47,795 bases of DNA from Faecalibacterium sp. UBA1819 (GTDB lineage Bacteria > Bacillota > Clostridia > Oscillospirales > Ruminococcaceae). The DNA lies in assembly GCA_002315015.1 (NCBI GenBank), contig DCEX01000028.1:1-47795 (forward strand). The letters are read 5' to 3'. Under the pieces are notes generated by a model that saw only the letters and a list, made by a program, of their open reading frames with translations, searched no databases and was not told where the DNA came from. The position numbers and the translations under genes are program-made. Below, piece after piece: positions 32,856 to 42,107 of this stretch (its first letter is position 1; each line of letters opens with the position of its first letter).

Positions 32856-34001
32856 ATGCGTTACGAGGAAATGAATTTACCCGAACCGCTGCGCCGTGCG
32901 GTGGAGCGAATGGGATTTGACGAAATGACACAGGTGCAGGAATTGGCGATTTCGCCGATGTGTGAGGGCTTCGATTTGATTGCGAAAGCGCCGACCGGAA
33001 CCGGAAAAACGTGTGCGTTCGGCATTCCTTTATTGATGGGGCTGGACGCAGAAAAAACACAGCCTCAGGCGGTAGTGCTTGCGCCCACGCGCGAACTGGC
33101 ACAGCAGATTGCCGCCGAGCTGCGGGAGCTGGCGCACTTTATGCCCGCCGTGCGCATTGCGTGTTTATACGGCGGCGGAGACATGCGCCGTCAAACAGAG
33201 CGATTAAAAAAAGGCGTACAGCTGGTAGTGGCAACGCCCGGCCGTTTGATGGACCACATCAAGCGCGGCAATCTGCGCACAGACGCCGTGACGGACGTAG
33301 TGCTGGACGAAGCCGACGAAATGCTGAACATGGGCTTTTATAAAGACGTGGTGAAAATTTTGGACACGCTGAAAGCGCGCCGCCGTTTGGCGATGTTTTC
33401 CGCCACCATCAGCCGCGAGGTGATGGACATTGGCTGGCTGTACCAGCGCGACGCTAAAGAAATCACCGTGCAGGCCCAGGCGCAGTCTGCCCCGCAGATT
33501 ACGCAATACCGCATTTTGACCACAGGGCGAAACAAGCTGCCCGATGTGACGGCGATTTTGTCGCAAAAGGAGCGGCGGCGCGTGATGATTTTCTGCAACA
33601 CGAAATACACCAGCGAAATGGTGGCGGGACAGCTGGCGGATTTGGGCTATGCGGCGGCTTGCTTAAACGGCGACATGGCACAAGGTGAGCGAAACCGCGT
33701 GATGAATGCGTTCCGCGAGGGCGGCGTGAAAATTTTGGCGGCGACCGACGTGGCGGCGCGCGGCATTGACGTTGCCGAAGTGGACGCTGTCATCAACTAT
33801 GACGTGCCGACGTCCAACGAATATTACACCCACCGCATTGGACGCACGGGGCGTGCAAGACGGGTGGGAGAATCCTTTTTGTTATACATGAATGAGGAGC
33901 GTTTGCGCGTGCGTGATATGCTGCGGTACACCAAAAGCACCGCCACAGAAATGACCGTGACGGCAGACGGCGAACTGGTAACAGTGGAGGGACAGGCGTG
34001 A
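32856..34001 (+). CDS. DEAD-box RNA helicase, minimal core
   Basis: 381 residues, the two RecA-like domains without a C-terminal RNA-binding extension. Q motif FDEMTQVQ (21-28), motif I APTGTGKT (45-52), Ia APTRELAQQ, DEAD box LDEADEML, SAT FSATIS, then IFCNTKY, ATDVAARGIDV and HRIGRTGRAR. Unwinds RNA duplexes with ATP. ATG 32856 has AAGGAGAGTTCA before it; an in-frame ATG 15 nt earlier is possible. The stop overlaps the next gene's GTG (GTGA). Confidence 0.95.
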   Translation: MRYEEMNLPEPLRRAVERMGFDEMTQVQELAISPMCEGFDLIAKAPTGTGKTCAFGIPLLMGLDAEKTQPQAVVLAPTRELAQQIAAELRELAHFMPAVRIACLYGGGDMRRQTERLKKGVQLVVATPGRLMDHIKRGNLRTDAVTDVVLDEADEMLNMGFYKDVVKILDTLKARRRLAMFSATISREVMDIGWLYQRDAKEITVQAQAQSAPQITQYRILTTGRNKLPDVTAILSQKERRRVMIFCNTKYTSEMVAGQLADLGYAAACLNGDMAQGERNRVMNAFREGGVKILAATDVAARGIDVAEVDAVINYDVPTSNEYYTHRIGRTGRARRVGESFLLYMNEERLRVRDMLRYTKSTATEMTVTADGELVTVEGQA

Positions 34002-35692
34002 CGCGCCCGTTTTCGGCGGCGCTGTGTGCGCTCAACGCAAAATATGTGCATTCCTCGCTGGCTCCGTGGTGCTTGCTGGCGGGGGTGCGGACGTTTGCGC
34101 CGCAGATAGACGCGCATGTGGTGGAAGGTACGGTGAATGAACAGCCCGAAACGGTTTTGGAACGGATTGCAAGCGGCGCGCCCGACGTGGTGACCTTTTC
34201 CTGCTATTTGTGGAACATTCGGCAGACGCTGGCGCTTGCCGAACAGCTCAAGCGCCGTTTGCCCGGTGTATGGATTGTGCTGGGCGGGCCGGAAGTGAGC
34301 TACTGCGCCGCGGATGTGCTAAGTGAAAACCCGACGGTAGATTTTGTGCTGTCCGGGGAGGGGGAAACGAGCGTCCCGGCTCTCCTTTCCTGCTTGGCAC
34401 AGAGAAAAGTGCCGCGTGCGGATGAAGTGCCCGGCCTTTGCACGAGAGAACACACTGCCCCGCCGTGCGTACTTTCGGGCGAGGTGCCAAGCCCCTACAC
34501 ACCGGAATATTTGAAAGCGCTGAACGGAAGAATTGCTTATTTGGAAACGAGCCGCGGCTGCCCGTTTACCTGTGCGTTCTGCTTGTCCGGGCGGTGCGGT
34601 ACCCCGCGCTATTTTGAGCTAAAAGGGGTATATGAAAATATTTTGGTGCTGGCAAACTCCGGGGCGCAGACTGTGAAGCTGATTGACCGGACGTTTAACG
34701 CGAACCCGCGCCATGCAAACGCGATTTTGCGCTTTTTGCTTTCGCACTACGGCAAAGAAATTCCCGCCGGGGTGTGCTTTCACTTTGAGATTGCGGGCGA
34801 CATTTTAACCGAGGAAACCATGGCGCTCTTGGCGCAAATGCCCCTCGGGGCGGTGCAGCTGGAAATCGGAATGCAAAGCTTCTGTGAGAAAACGCTGGAA
34901 GCCGTGCGCAGAAAAACGAACACCGAAAAGCTGAAAGCGAACATCCGCCGCTTGGTGGCGATGGGGAATATGCACATTCATATTGATTTAATTGCGGGGC
35001 TGCCCTATGAGGATGTGCCGACCTTTGCCGAAAGCTTCAACACGGCGTATGCGCTGGGCGCGGATATGCTGCAAATGGGGTTTTTAAAGCTCTTGCACGG
35101 CGCGGCGATGCGCGAAGAACCGCAGACTTTCCCGTGTGAGTTCAGAAAAGATCCTCCCTATGAAGTGATTTCCACCCCATGGCTGACGGCAGACGAGCTG
35201 ACGATGCTGCACGGGGTAGAGGATGCGCTGGAACGCATGGTGAACAGCGGGCGTTTTCACCGCACGGCGGACTATTTTTTGGAGCGCACGGGGCTGACCC
35301 CGTTTGATTTGTTTCAGACGATTGGCAAAGCGGCGCATGAAGCAGGGGTGGACGGCCACGGCATACCGCTGGATGAATATACCGCCTTTCTGCTGGAGAC
35401 CGCGCCGCGCCTTTGGTCGGGCGTGACGCGCGAAGCTTTGCGCGACGTGATGGTGTGTGACCGATTAGAGAGCAATGCGACGGGACGCTTGCCGCTTTGT
35501 CTGCACATTGCCGACCCTGCGCTGGGGCAGACGGTGAAGCGTTTGGCGGCGCTCAGTCCGCCGCGTCCCGGTGTGCGGCGCGGGGTGGCGATTTTGTACA
35601 CCGAGCGTCAGGCCGTGTATGTGGATTACGAAAACAAAAACCCGAAAACCGGGCGTTTTGCCCTGCGGCGTGTGGATTTGGACACGCTGTGA
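33998..35692 (+). CDS. B12-binding radical SAM protein (DUF4080 type)
   Basis: 564 residues. N-terminal cobalamin-binding-like domain (about 1-145, VTFSCYLWNIRQTLALAEQL, WIVLGGPEVSY), then the radical SAM core with Cys188-x3-Cys192-x2-Cys195 (CPFTCAFC) for the [4Fe-4S] cluster, and a C-terminal domain of the DUF4080 kind. The reaction is unknown; relatives often modify RNA or small molecules. GTG start overlaps the helicase stop and follows GGAGGGACAGGC, so the two are coupled, which would fit an RNA-related role. Confidence 0.88.
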   Translation: MTRPFSAALCALNAKYVHSSLAPWCLLAGVRTFAPQIDAHVVEGTVNEQPETVLERIASGAPDVVTFSCYLWNIRQTLALAEQLKRRLPGVWIVLGGPEVSYCAADVLSENPTVDFVLSGEGETSVPALLSCLAQRKVPRADEVPGLCTREHTAPPCVLSGEVPSPYTPEYLKALNGRIAYLETSRGCPFTCAFCLSGRCGTPRYFELKGVYENILVLANSGAQTVKLIDRTFNANPRHANAILRFLLSHYGKEIPAGVCFHFEIAGDILTEETMALLAQMPLGAVQLEIGMQSFCEKTLEAVRRKTNTEKLKANIRRLVAMGNMHIHIDLIAGLPYEDVPTFAESFNTAYALGADMLQMGFLKLLHGAAMREEPQTFPCEFRKDPPYEVISTPWLTADELTMLHGVEDALERMVNSGRFHRTADYFLERTGLTPFDLFQTIGKAAHEAGVDGHGIPLDEYTAFLLETAPRLWSGVTREALRDVMVCDRLESNATGRLPLCLHIADPALGQTVKRLAALSPPRPGVRRGVAILYTERQAVYVDYENKNPKTGRFALRRVDLDTL

Positions 35693-35730
35693 GGGATGAG
35701 GGAATAAACCTATTATTGTACAAAAATCAG

Positions 35731-35759
35731 TTGATACAATTTGTTTTTTGTGATATAAT
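35731..35759 (+). promoter_or_regulatory. Promoter of the restriction-modification operon
   Basis: TTGATA (35731-35736), 17-nt spacer, perfect TATAAT (35754-35759) with extended TGA. TTGTA (35716-35720) and TACAA (35735-35739) form an inverted repeat over the -35 and may be an operator. Confidence 0.75.
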
Positions 35760-35792
35760 AGCGCGAATTGCGGAGCATAGGAGGTGTCGGCT

Positions 35793-36635
35793 GTGACAAA
35801 AAATAAATTAGTAGCTCCAGTGGTAAAGTGGGTTGGAGGCAAACGACAGCTTTTAGATGAAATTACTCCTTTGCTTCCGAAGCGAATAACATCATATTGC
35901 GAACCATTTTTAGGTGGAGGGGCTGTTTTTTTCTCCATCCAACCTAATAAGGCGATTGTCAATGATTTGAATGAAGATTTGATAATGGTTTATGAAGTGA
36001 TCCGGGATGATGTAGAAAGTTTGATTGAATCACTAAAGGAACATGAGAATACGGCAGAGTATTTCTACGAGATTCGCGATATGGATAGAGATAAAAATGT
36101 ATATCGGTCGATGTCTAAAATTGAAAGGGCTTCAAGGTTGCTATATCTCAACAAAACTTGTTTTAATGGACTATTTAGAGTGAATTCTTCAGGGGAATTT
36201 AACGCTCCTTTTGGTCACTATAAAAATCCTAATATTGTGAATGAGCCTGTTCTCAGAGCAGTAAGCCACTACTTTAATACGAATAGCATTGTATTCTGTA
36301 ATGAAGATTTCTCTGAAACACTTAAGCGTTTAAAAAAAGGTGCTTTTGTGTACCTTGATCCTCCATACGATCCAGTTTCAGATACAGCCAGCTTTACAGG
36401 GTATAACAAGGGTGGTTTTGATAAAAATGAACAGATTCGATTAAAACAATGTTGTGATGAATTAACACAACGCGGTATTAAATTTATGCTTTCCAATTCT
36501 GCAACGCAGTTTATTAAAGAACTGTATGAAGAATATGAAATTACCATTGTAAGGGCAAAACGAGCAATCAATGCGAATGGAAGTAAGCGCGGTGCTGTGG
36601 AAGAGGTGCTAATTAGAAATTATGGGACTGAATGA
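35793..36635 (+). CDS. Dam-type adenine-N6 DNA methyltransferase (D12 class)
   Basis: 280 residues. SAM motif PFLGGGAVFF and catalytic motif Asp189-Pro-Pro-Tyr192 (YLDPPYDPVSDTASFTGY). The alpha-class order with KWVGGKRQLL at the N-terminus is that of Dam and DpnM, which methylate GATC; the site here is inferred, not proven. GTG at 35793 is chosen because AGGAGG lies 8 nt before it; another GTG 9 nt upstream overlaps that SD. AT-rich against its neighbours, consistent with transfer. It protects the host from the nuclease overlapping its end. Confidence 0.93.
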   Translation: MTKNKLVAPVVKWVGGKRQLLDEITPLLPKRITSYCEPFLGGGAVFFSIQPNKAIVNDLNEDLIMVYEVIRDDVESLIESLKEHENTAEYFYEIRDMDRDKNVYRSMSKIERASRLLYLNKTCFNGLFRVNSSGEFNAPFGHYKNPNIVNEPVLRAVSHYFNTNSIVFCNEDFSETLKRLKKGAFVYLDPPYDPVSDTASFTGYNKGGFDKNEQIRLKQCCDELTQRGIKFMLSNSATQFIKELYEEYEITIVRAKRAINANGSKRGAVEEVLIRNYGTE

Positions 36636-37899
36636 TTCTGCATGGGAAAAGCTTTTTGATAAGTACGATATACTAAATGAAGTTGCAAGAAACGGCCAGT
36701 TTATTATTTCGGCGGGTCAGATCAAAGAATTTCGTGAGCCAAGACTAATGACTAAATTTGACCACAAAGTTAATCTTCCAAAGGTTTTTACTAACAATCA
36801 ATTGGCCATTTTACCTATTACGCGTGGCGATTATGTTATTTCTTCATTTCAAGCATACAAAGAATTTGAAGAACCTTCCAATAAGATTGAAAGAGTTTCT
36901 ATTCCTGCCCATATCCAAAGTTTAATGCCGCAATTTCTTTTGAGTGAAGCGATTGCACTCAATTGTGCAAATGCCTGTGGAATTTTAGAAGATTTTTTGG
37001 AAGATGAAGAATTGACGGCAACGGTCAGTGGGCGAATGAGTTCAGGGGAGTTTGATTTCAATATCAATACCAAGTTGGGAACAAGAATGGTATCTGTTGC
37101 AAACTCACAGATAGAAATTGATGCCGCATACGAGGGTATTAACTACCTATCTCTTTTTGAAGCGAAGAGAGATTTATCAGACGATTTCCTTGTTAGGCAG
37201 TTATACTATCCGTTTCGAGTTTGGAATAAAAGAGTGACCAAACCTATAAAGTCGGTTTTTCTTGTTTTTTCTAATGGGATTTTTAATCTTTACCAATATG
37301 AATTTTCTGATCCTCAAAATTACAGTTCTCTGAAGTTGATAAAGCAGAAAAACTATATGATTGCAACTGAAATTACTTTGATGGATATTGAAAATCTTCT
37401 GAACCGTATGCCGGAAACTCAAGAGGCAGATATTCCATTCCCACAAGCAGATACAATTTCCAGAGTAATCAATTTGGTTGAGCTGTTAAAGGATAATCCA
37501 ATGAGTAAAAGTAGCATTACAAGTAAGTATGCCTTTGATGCTCGGCAAACAAATTATTATACTGATGCAGGAAGATATTTAGGATTGATTCAGAAATACT
37601 GCGTAAATAATGATAATGATATTAGGTTTAAATTATCAGAAAAAGGTTGCTGTATAATGAACCTTCCGTATCGAGAGCGGCAGCTTGCGATTGCTTCACA
37701 GATATTGCAGCATCGACCCTTTCGAGAAACACTGCGGCTACATTTGAAAAATGGTGTAATGCCGGATAAAAAAATTATTGTTCAAATTATGAAAAAATCT
37801 GATATATATCGCGTTGCTGCTGATAGTACATACTTTAGAAGAGCATCTACGGTTATGAATTGGGTAAGTTGGATTTTAGGATTGATTGACGGCGAATAG
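36622..37899 (+). CDS. Type II restriction endonuclease, PD-(D/E)XK
   Basis: 425 residues, not recognised by name. The nuclease core is visible: Ile-Glu-Ile-Asp167, 12 residues, Glu180-Ala-Lys182 (LFEAKRDLSDDFLVRQLYYP), the D-x(n)-ExK triad. A C-terminal segment SKSSITSKYAFDARQTNYYT resembles a winged helix for DNA recognition. It overlaps the methylase by 14 nt, which couples nuclease to methylase translation. SD is weak (GAGGTG, about 13 nt away), which may keep nuclease levels low. Low GC, as for the methylase. Confidence 0.85.
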   Translation: MGLNDSAWEKLFDKYDILNEVARNGQFIISAGQIKEFREPRLMTKFDHKVNLPKVFTNNQLAILPITRGDYVISSFQAYKEFEEPSNKIERVSIPAHIQSLMPQFLLSEAIALNCANACGILEDFLEDEELTATVSGRMSSGEFDFNINTKLGTRMVSVANSQIEIDAAYEGINYLSLFEAKRDLSDDFLVRQLYYPFRVWNKRVTKPIKSVFLVFSNGIFNLYQYEFSDPQNYSSLKLIKQKNYMIATEITLMDIENLLNRMPETQEADIPFPQADTISRVINLVELLKDNPMSKSSITSKYAFDARQTNYYTDAGRYLGLIQKYCVNNDNDIRFKLSEKGCCIMNLPYRERQLAIASQILQHRPFRETLRLHLKNGVMPDKKIIVQIMKKSDIYRVAADSTYFRRASTVMNWVSWILGLIDGE

Positions 37900-37952
37900 T
37901 TTTATATTAGTATGACGTTTTTCAGTATAAAACAGAAATAAGAAAAATGCTA

Positions 37953-37992
37953 AAGGTCATTGTTCTATGTTAAAAAGTGGAACAATGACCTT
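37953..37992 (+). terminator. Terminator-like hairpin after the nuclease gene
   Basis: Perfect 13-bp stem AAGGTCATTGTTC/GAACAATGACCTT with 14-nt loop; only a weak T-rich stretch follows. Confidence 0.65.
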
Positions 37993-38058
37993 AGTTAATA
38001 TATTTTGCCTTATTGTCAATAATTTAAAACGAAAAAGAAATGCGCGGGAAAATCATGA

Positions 38059-38087
38059 TTGACAAGCCGGGGTTTGAATGGTAAAAT
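38059..38087 (+). promoter_or_regulatory. pyr operon promoter
   Basis: Perfect TTGACA (38059-38064), 17-nt spacer, TAAAAT (38082-38087). Transcription would start near 38094, about 225 nt before pyrC. Confidence 0.85.
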
Positions 38088-38169
38088 AAATCGAAATAAA
38101 GCTTTGTTTTCTGCCGGTGAGCGGCGGAGGCAAAGCGGTGCGAAAGACCCGAACAGGAGGAAGCCGAGC

Positions 38170-38235
38170 ATGCTGAAACGAAATCAAAAGTTTTTTCCGG
38201 CGGTTGGTTTCGGGGGTTCGTGTTTTTGTTTTTAG
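38170..38235 (+). CDS. Putative pyr operon leader peptide
   Basis: 21 codons, ATG preceded by AGGAGGA with 8-nt spacing, ending TAG. The peptide begins MLKRNQKFFPAVGFGG and ends CFCF. Its 3' half is rich in T runs (TTTTTT, TTTTTGTTTTT). The stop lies 8 nt before the 5' arm of the intrinsic terminator at 38244, so a ribosome near the stop would cover that arm. This is the geometry of UTP-sensitive pyrBI attenuation in enteric bacteria. The reading is inference; the ORF is short. Confidence 0.55.
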   Translation: MLKRNQKFFPAVGFGGSCFCF

Positions 38236-38243
38236 ATGTTTCG

Positions 38244-38276
38244 TCTTTTCCTTTTTTGGGGAAAAGATTTTTTTTT
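38244..38276 (+). terminator. Intrinsic terminator in the pyr leader (attenuator)
   Basis: TCTTTTCC (38244-38251) and GGAAAAGA (38260-38267) pair perfectly with an 8-nt loop and are followed by nine T (38268-38276). It lies between a strong promoter and pyrC, so it must be read through for operon expression. A further hairpin GCCCT/AGGGC (38277-38291) precedes the pyrC SD. Confidence 0.8.
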
Positions 38277-38319
38277 GCCCTGCCGCAGGGCGTAAAGACA
38301 GGAAAGGGAGGATGCTGAT

Positions 38320-39522
38320 ATGCTGATTCGCAACGCAGTTTTGGTGGATGCCGAAGGCCGCCGCCGCGGAGATCTTCTTGTGGAGGACGGCGTAATCCGG
38401 GAGATTGGGGAAAACTTACAAGCCCCGGAAGGCTGTGAGGTAATTGATGCAAACGGCTGCACGGTAATGCCCTCGTTTGTCGATTTGCACGCGCATTTCC
38501 GCACACCCGGTTTTGAGTACAAAGAGGACATTGAAAGCGGAAGCCGCGCGGCAGTGCGCGGAGGATACACCTTTGTAAACTGCATGGCGAACACGCGCCC
38601 CGTTTGTTCCAACGCGGCACAGGCGCAGAGTGTGATGGACGAAGCCGAGCGCATTGGCCTTTGCAGCATCAACCAATGTGTATCCATCACGAAAGATTTT
38701 GACGGCGAGAGCATCGGCCATCTGCGCGCTTTGCCGAAAAACCTGCGCTTTATCAGCGACGACGGCAAAGGGGTGCGCTCCTCCAAGGTGATGTTTGACG
38801 CAATGACCATTGCTGCCGAGCGCGGCCTGTGCGTGATGAGCCACGCAGAGGATATGGATCTGTCGCCCATTGACTACCGCTTAGCGGAAAACTTGGAAAC
38901 AGCGCGCAACCTTTATATTGCGATGTCCACGGGCGCACATCTGCACATGTGCCATGTCAGCACCAAAGAGGCGATGGAAGACATTGTAACCGCGCGCCGC
39001 CGGGGTGTGAATGTGACGTGTGAAGTAGGCCCGCACCATATTTGGTTTTACGATTTTAACTACCGCGTAAACCCGCCGATTCGCGAAAAGGCGGACGTAG
39101 ATTTCTTAATTGACTGCATGATGCGCGGCGAGGTGGACGCGATTGCCACCGACCACGCCCCGCACACCGCCGAGGAAAAAGAAAAAGGTGCGCCGGGCAT
39201 GGTAGGGCTGGAGACGGCGTTCGGCGTATGCTACACAAAGCTGTGCCGCGAACACGGTATGAGCCTGGAAGCGCTCAGCCGCATGATGAGCGCGCGCCCG
39301 GCCGAGATTATGGGCTTGAACCAAGGCTTATTAAAGCCCGGCATGAAAGCCGACCTCGTGATGGTAGAGCTGGACGAGCCTTACACGGTTCATGCGGCGG
39401 ATTTTGCCGGAAAAAGCAAGAACACACCCTTTGACGGCGTGACCCTTTGGGGCAGCGTATGCCGCACGGTAAAAAGCGGCCGCACCGTTTACGAGAAAAC
39501 GCAGGAAACAAACGAGAAATAA
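38320..39522 (+). CDS. pyrC: Dihydroorotase
   Basis: 400 residues, class I type. Zinc ligands His57 and His59 in DLHAHFRTPG; further metal or substrate residues in LHMCHVST, CEVGPHH and TDHAPHTAEEKE. Cyclises carbamoyl aspartate to dihydroorotate. SD AAGGGAGG. First structural gene of the pyr operon, placed just after the attenuator. Confidence 0.96.
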   Translation: MLIRNAVLVDAEGRRRGDLLVEDGVIREIGENLQAPEGCEVIDANGCTVMPSFVDLHAHFRTPGFEYKEDIESGSRAAVRGGYTFVNCMANTRPVCSNAAQAQSVMDEAERIGLCSINQCVSITKDFDGESIGHLRALPKNLRFISDDGKGVRSSKVMFDAMTIAAERGLCVMSHAEDMDLSPIDYRLAENLETARNLYIAMSTGAHLHMCHVSTKEAMEDIVTARRRGVNVTCEVGPHHIWFYDFNYRVNPPIREKADVDFLIDCMMRGEVDAIATDHAPHTAEEKEKGAPGMVGLETAFGVCYTKLCREHGMSLEALSRMMSARPAEIMGLNQGLLKPGMKADLVMVELDEPYTVHAADFAGKSKNTPFDGVTLWGSVCRTVKSGRTVYEKTQETNEK

Positions 39523-39565
39523 GAGGGACAAAGCGCCCGTGACAACATTTTAGGAGGTTTTTCAC

Positions 39566-40432
39566 ATGACTCAGATGGACAGACTTTATGAAGCCGTAGC
39601 GGCAAAAGGCCCCGTTTGTGTGGGACTGGACACCGATTTTTCCTATCTGCCCGAAGGCTATGCCGACAACACCAAGACAGCCGGTGAAAACCTGGTGCGC
39701 TTTAACCGGGAAATCATTGACGCGACCCGCGAAGTGGCGGGCTGCTACAAGGTACAGATTGCTTATTATGAAGCGCTGGGCATGGACGGCATGATGGCTT
39801 ACCGTGACACGCTGGCTTATCTGCGCGAAAATAAGCTGCTCACGATTGCCGACATCAAGCGCGGCGACATTGCCAAAACCGCCGAAATGTATGCAAAAGC
39901 CCACTTTGAGGGCGATTTTGAGGCGGACTTTATCACACTGGCACCGTATATGGGCTTGGACAGCCTCAGCCCGTACCTGCCCTACATGGAAAAGAGCGGC
40001 AAGGGTGCGTTTGTGCTGTGCCGCACCTCGAACGGCGGCGCGAAAGACTTTGAGTATGAGAAGCTGGCGGATGGCCGCCACGTGTATGACCTGGTGGGCG
40101 ACAAAGTGACCGAGCTGGGCAAGGCTTACATGGGCGAACACGGCTATTCCTCCATCGGTCTTGTCATCGGCGGCACCCACATTGAGGAGGCCAAGGAGAT
40201 TCGCGCGAAATATCAAAACTCCTTCTTCCTGATTCCGGGCTACGGCGCACAGGGCGGCAAAGCCGAGGACATTGCGCAATATCTGCAAAAAGGCAACGGC
40301 GGCGCGGTGAACTCCAGCCGCGGCATTTTGCTGGCATACAAAAAGCAGGAAGGCGTGCGCTTTGACGAGGCTGCTTACCGTGAGTGTGTAGACATGAAAG
40401 GAGCGATTGCTGATGCGTGCGCAAAACTTTGA
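39566..40432 (+). CDS. pyrF: Orotidine-5'-phosphate decarboxylase (type 2)
   Basis: 288 residues, the longer type. Catalytic core TIADIKRGDIAKTA with Lys98; substrate loops GLDTDFSYLP and IPGYGAQGG, then NSSRGILLAY. Converts OMP to UMP. SD TAGGAGG. The end overlaps pyrK by 20 nt. Confidence 0.96.
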   Translation: MTQMDRLYEAVAAKGPVCVGLDTDFSYLPEGYADNTKTAGENLVRFNREIIDATREVAGCYKVQIAYYEALGMDGMMAYRDTLAYLRENKLLTIADIKRGDIAKTAEMYAKAHFEGDFEADFITLAPYMGLDSLSPYLPYMEKSGKGAFVLCRTSNGGAKDFEYEKLADGRHVYDLVGDKVTELGKAYMGEHGYSSIGLVIGGTHIEEAKEIRAKYQNSFFLIPGYGAQGGKAEDIAQYLQKGNGGAVNSSRGILLAYKKQEGVRFDEAAYRECVDMKGAIADACAKL

Positions 40433-41168
40433 GGCGAAGGTTTTGAGCAATGCGGCCTGCGCCGCAGATATTATGCTGATGGATGTGCAGCTGCCCGAAG
40501 GCGCAAAGCTGCCCAAAGCGGGACAGTTTTACATGCTGCGTGCCTGGGCGGCTGACGAAGCGCCGCTGCTTTCGCGCCCCATCAGCGTGTTCTCGTGCGA
40601 CAAAGACGCGCGCACGGTGAGCTTTTTATATCAGGTGAAGGGCATCGGCACAAAAAAGCTTGCCGAGCGGAAAGACGGCGATGCACTGATGCTGACCGGC
40701 CCGGCCGGAAACGGCTTTTTGCTGGAGGGAACCACGGCTGTGGTGGTTGGCGGCGGCATTGGCACCGCGCCCTTGTACCAGCTGGCAAAAGAGCTGAAAG
40801 AGGCGGGTGTGATTGTAGACGCGATTTTAGGCTACCGCGACGAGCCGTACTGTGTGGCGCAGTTTGAAAGCGTATGCCGCCGCGTGAGTGTAGCGACCGA
40901 CACCGGAAGCGTAGGCCACAAGGGTTTTGTGACCGACCTGCTGATACCGGAGCATTATGACACCGTTTACATCTGCGGCCCAGAAATTATGATGGAAAAG
41001 GCCGCCAAGATGGCGCTGGAAAAAGGCGTGCGCACTTATGTGAGCAAAGAGGCAAAAATGGCTTGCGGCGTGGGTGCTTGCCTCGGCTGCACCTGCAAAG
41101 CAAAAGAGGGCGGCGTGTCCGTTTGCAAAGACGGCCCTGTTTTTGAAGGGAGTGTGTTCTATGGCTGA
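40413..41168 (+). CDS. pyrK: Dihydroorotate dehydrogenase electron-transfer subunit
   Basis: 251 residues. FAD-binding barrel with RPISVFS (55-61), NAD-binding domain with [18 protein letters not shown] (111-128), and a C-terminal [2Fe-2S] site Cys218, Cys223, Cys226, Cys238. It passes electrons from PyrD to NAD+. ATG 40413 is chosen by AAAGGAG 9 nt upstream. Overlaps both neighbours. Confidence 0.96.
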   Translation: MRAQNFEAKVLSNAACAADIMLMDVQLPEGAKLPKAGQFYMLRAWAADEAPLLSRPISVFSCDKDARTVSFLYQVKGIGTKKLAERKDGDALMLTGPAGNGFLLEGTTAVVVGGGIGTAPLYQLAKELKEAGVIVDAILGYRDEPYCVAQFESVCRRVSVATDTGSVGHKGFVTDLLIPEHYDTVYICGPEIMMEKAAKMALEKGVRTYVSKEAKMACGVGACLGCTCKAKEGGVSVCKDGPVFEGSVFYG

Positions 41169-42078
41169 GATTCCTTCCCTGCTGCGCACGGAGCTGTGCG
41201 GCGTGACGATGAAAACGCCGGTGATTGGTGCATCCGGCACTTACGGCTTCGGCTTTGAATACGCCGAAATGCTCGATTTGAACTGGGTGGGCGCGGTGTC
41301 CGGCAAAGGGCTGACCTTAGAGGGCAAATATGGCAACACAGGCGAACGCCTGTGGGAAACGCCGTCCGGCCTGATTAACTCCATCGGCTTGCAAAACCCC
41401 GGTGTGAAGCACTTTATTGAAAAAGAGCTTCCCGAAATGAAAAAGCACAGCCCGGCGGTGATGGCGAATTTAGGCGGCAGCACCGTGGAAACCTATGAGG
41501 AAGGCGCACGCCTTTTGGACGCGAGCGACGTGGATTTCATCGAGCTGAATATCAGCTGCCCCAACGTTAAAGCGGGCGGCATTGCATACGGTGTGAAAGC
41601 CGACAGCGCCCGCGAAGTGGTGCGCCGCGTGCGCGCCTGCACCACAAAGCCGCTGGTGGTGAAAATGAGCCCGAACGCCGAGAATATTGTGGACATGGCG
41701 CTGGCATGTGAGGAAGCGGGCGCAGACGCGCTGAGCCTGGTGAACACCTTCCAGGCGATGGCGATTGACATTGAGCGCCGCCGCCCGGTGTTTGACAATA
41801 TTTTTGCGGGGCTGTCCGGCCCTGCCATTCGCCCGATTGCGCTGCGCATGGTGTATCAGGTATGCAAAGCGGTGAAGGTTCCCGTTGTGGGACTGGGCGG
41901 CATTGCCACGGCGCATGACGCGCTGGAATTTATCATGGCGGGTGCAACCGCCATTCAGGTGGGAACGGCAAACTTTGCCGACCCGCAGGCTTGCGAGAAA
42001 ATTGCGCGCGGAATGGCGCAGTGGATGGAAGATCACGGTGTTAAGAGCCTTGACGAAATTCGGGGCGCGGCACTGTAA
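41161..42078 (+). CDS. pyrD: Dihydroorotate dehydrogenase catalytic subunit, class 1B
   Basis: 305 residues. FMN barrel; catalytic Cys133 ([13 protein letters not shown]) marks class 1, and the adjacent pyrK marks class 1B (NAD-linked). [19 protein letters not shown] is the phosphate-binding end of the barrel. Oxidises dihydroorotate to orotate. SD AAGGGAG within the end of pyrK. Confidence 0.97.
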   Translation: MAEIPSLLRTELCGVTMKTPVIGASGTYGFGFEYAEMLDLNWVGAVSGKGLTLEGKYGNTGERLWETPSGLINSIGLQNPGVKHFIEKELPEMKKHSPAVMANLGGSTVETYEEGARLLDASDVDFIELNISCPNVKAGGIAYGVKADSAREVVRRVRACTTKPLVVKMSPNAENIVDMALACEEAGADALSLVNTFQAMAIDIERRRPVFDNIFAGLSGPAIRPIALRMVYQVCKAVKVPVVGLGGIATAHDALEFIMAGATAIQVGTANFADPQACEKIARGMAQWMEDHGVKSLDEIRGAAL

Positions 42079-42107
42079 ACACAAAAATGATGACAGAAGG
42101 GCAGGAA

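Noticed and set aside
38094..38319. PyrR-binding anti-antiterminator in the pyr leader
   Set aside because: The conserved loop sequence of PyrR sites is not present; only one terminator and a leader ORF are seen.
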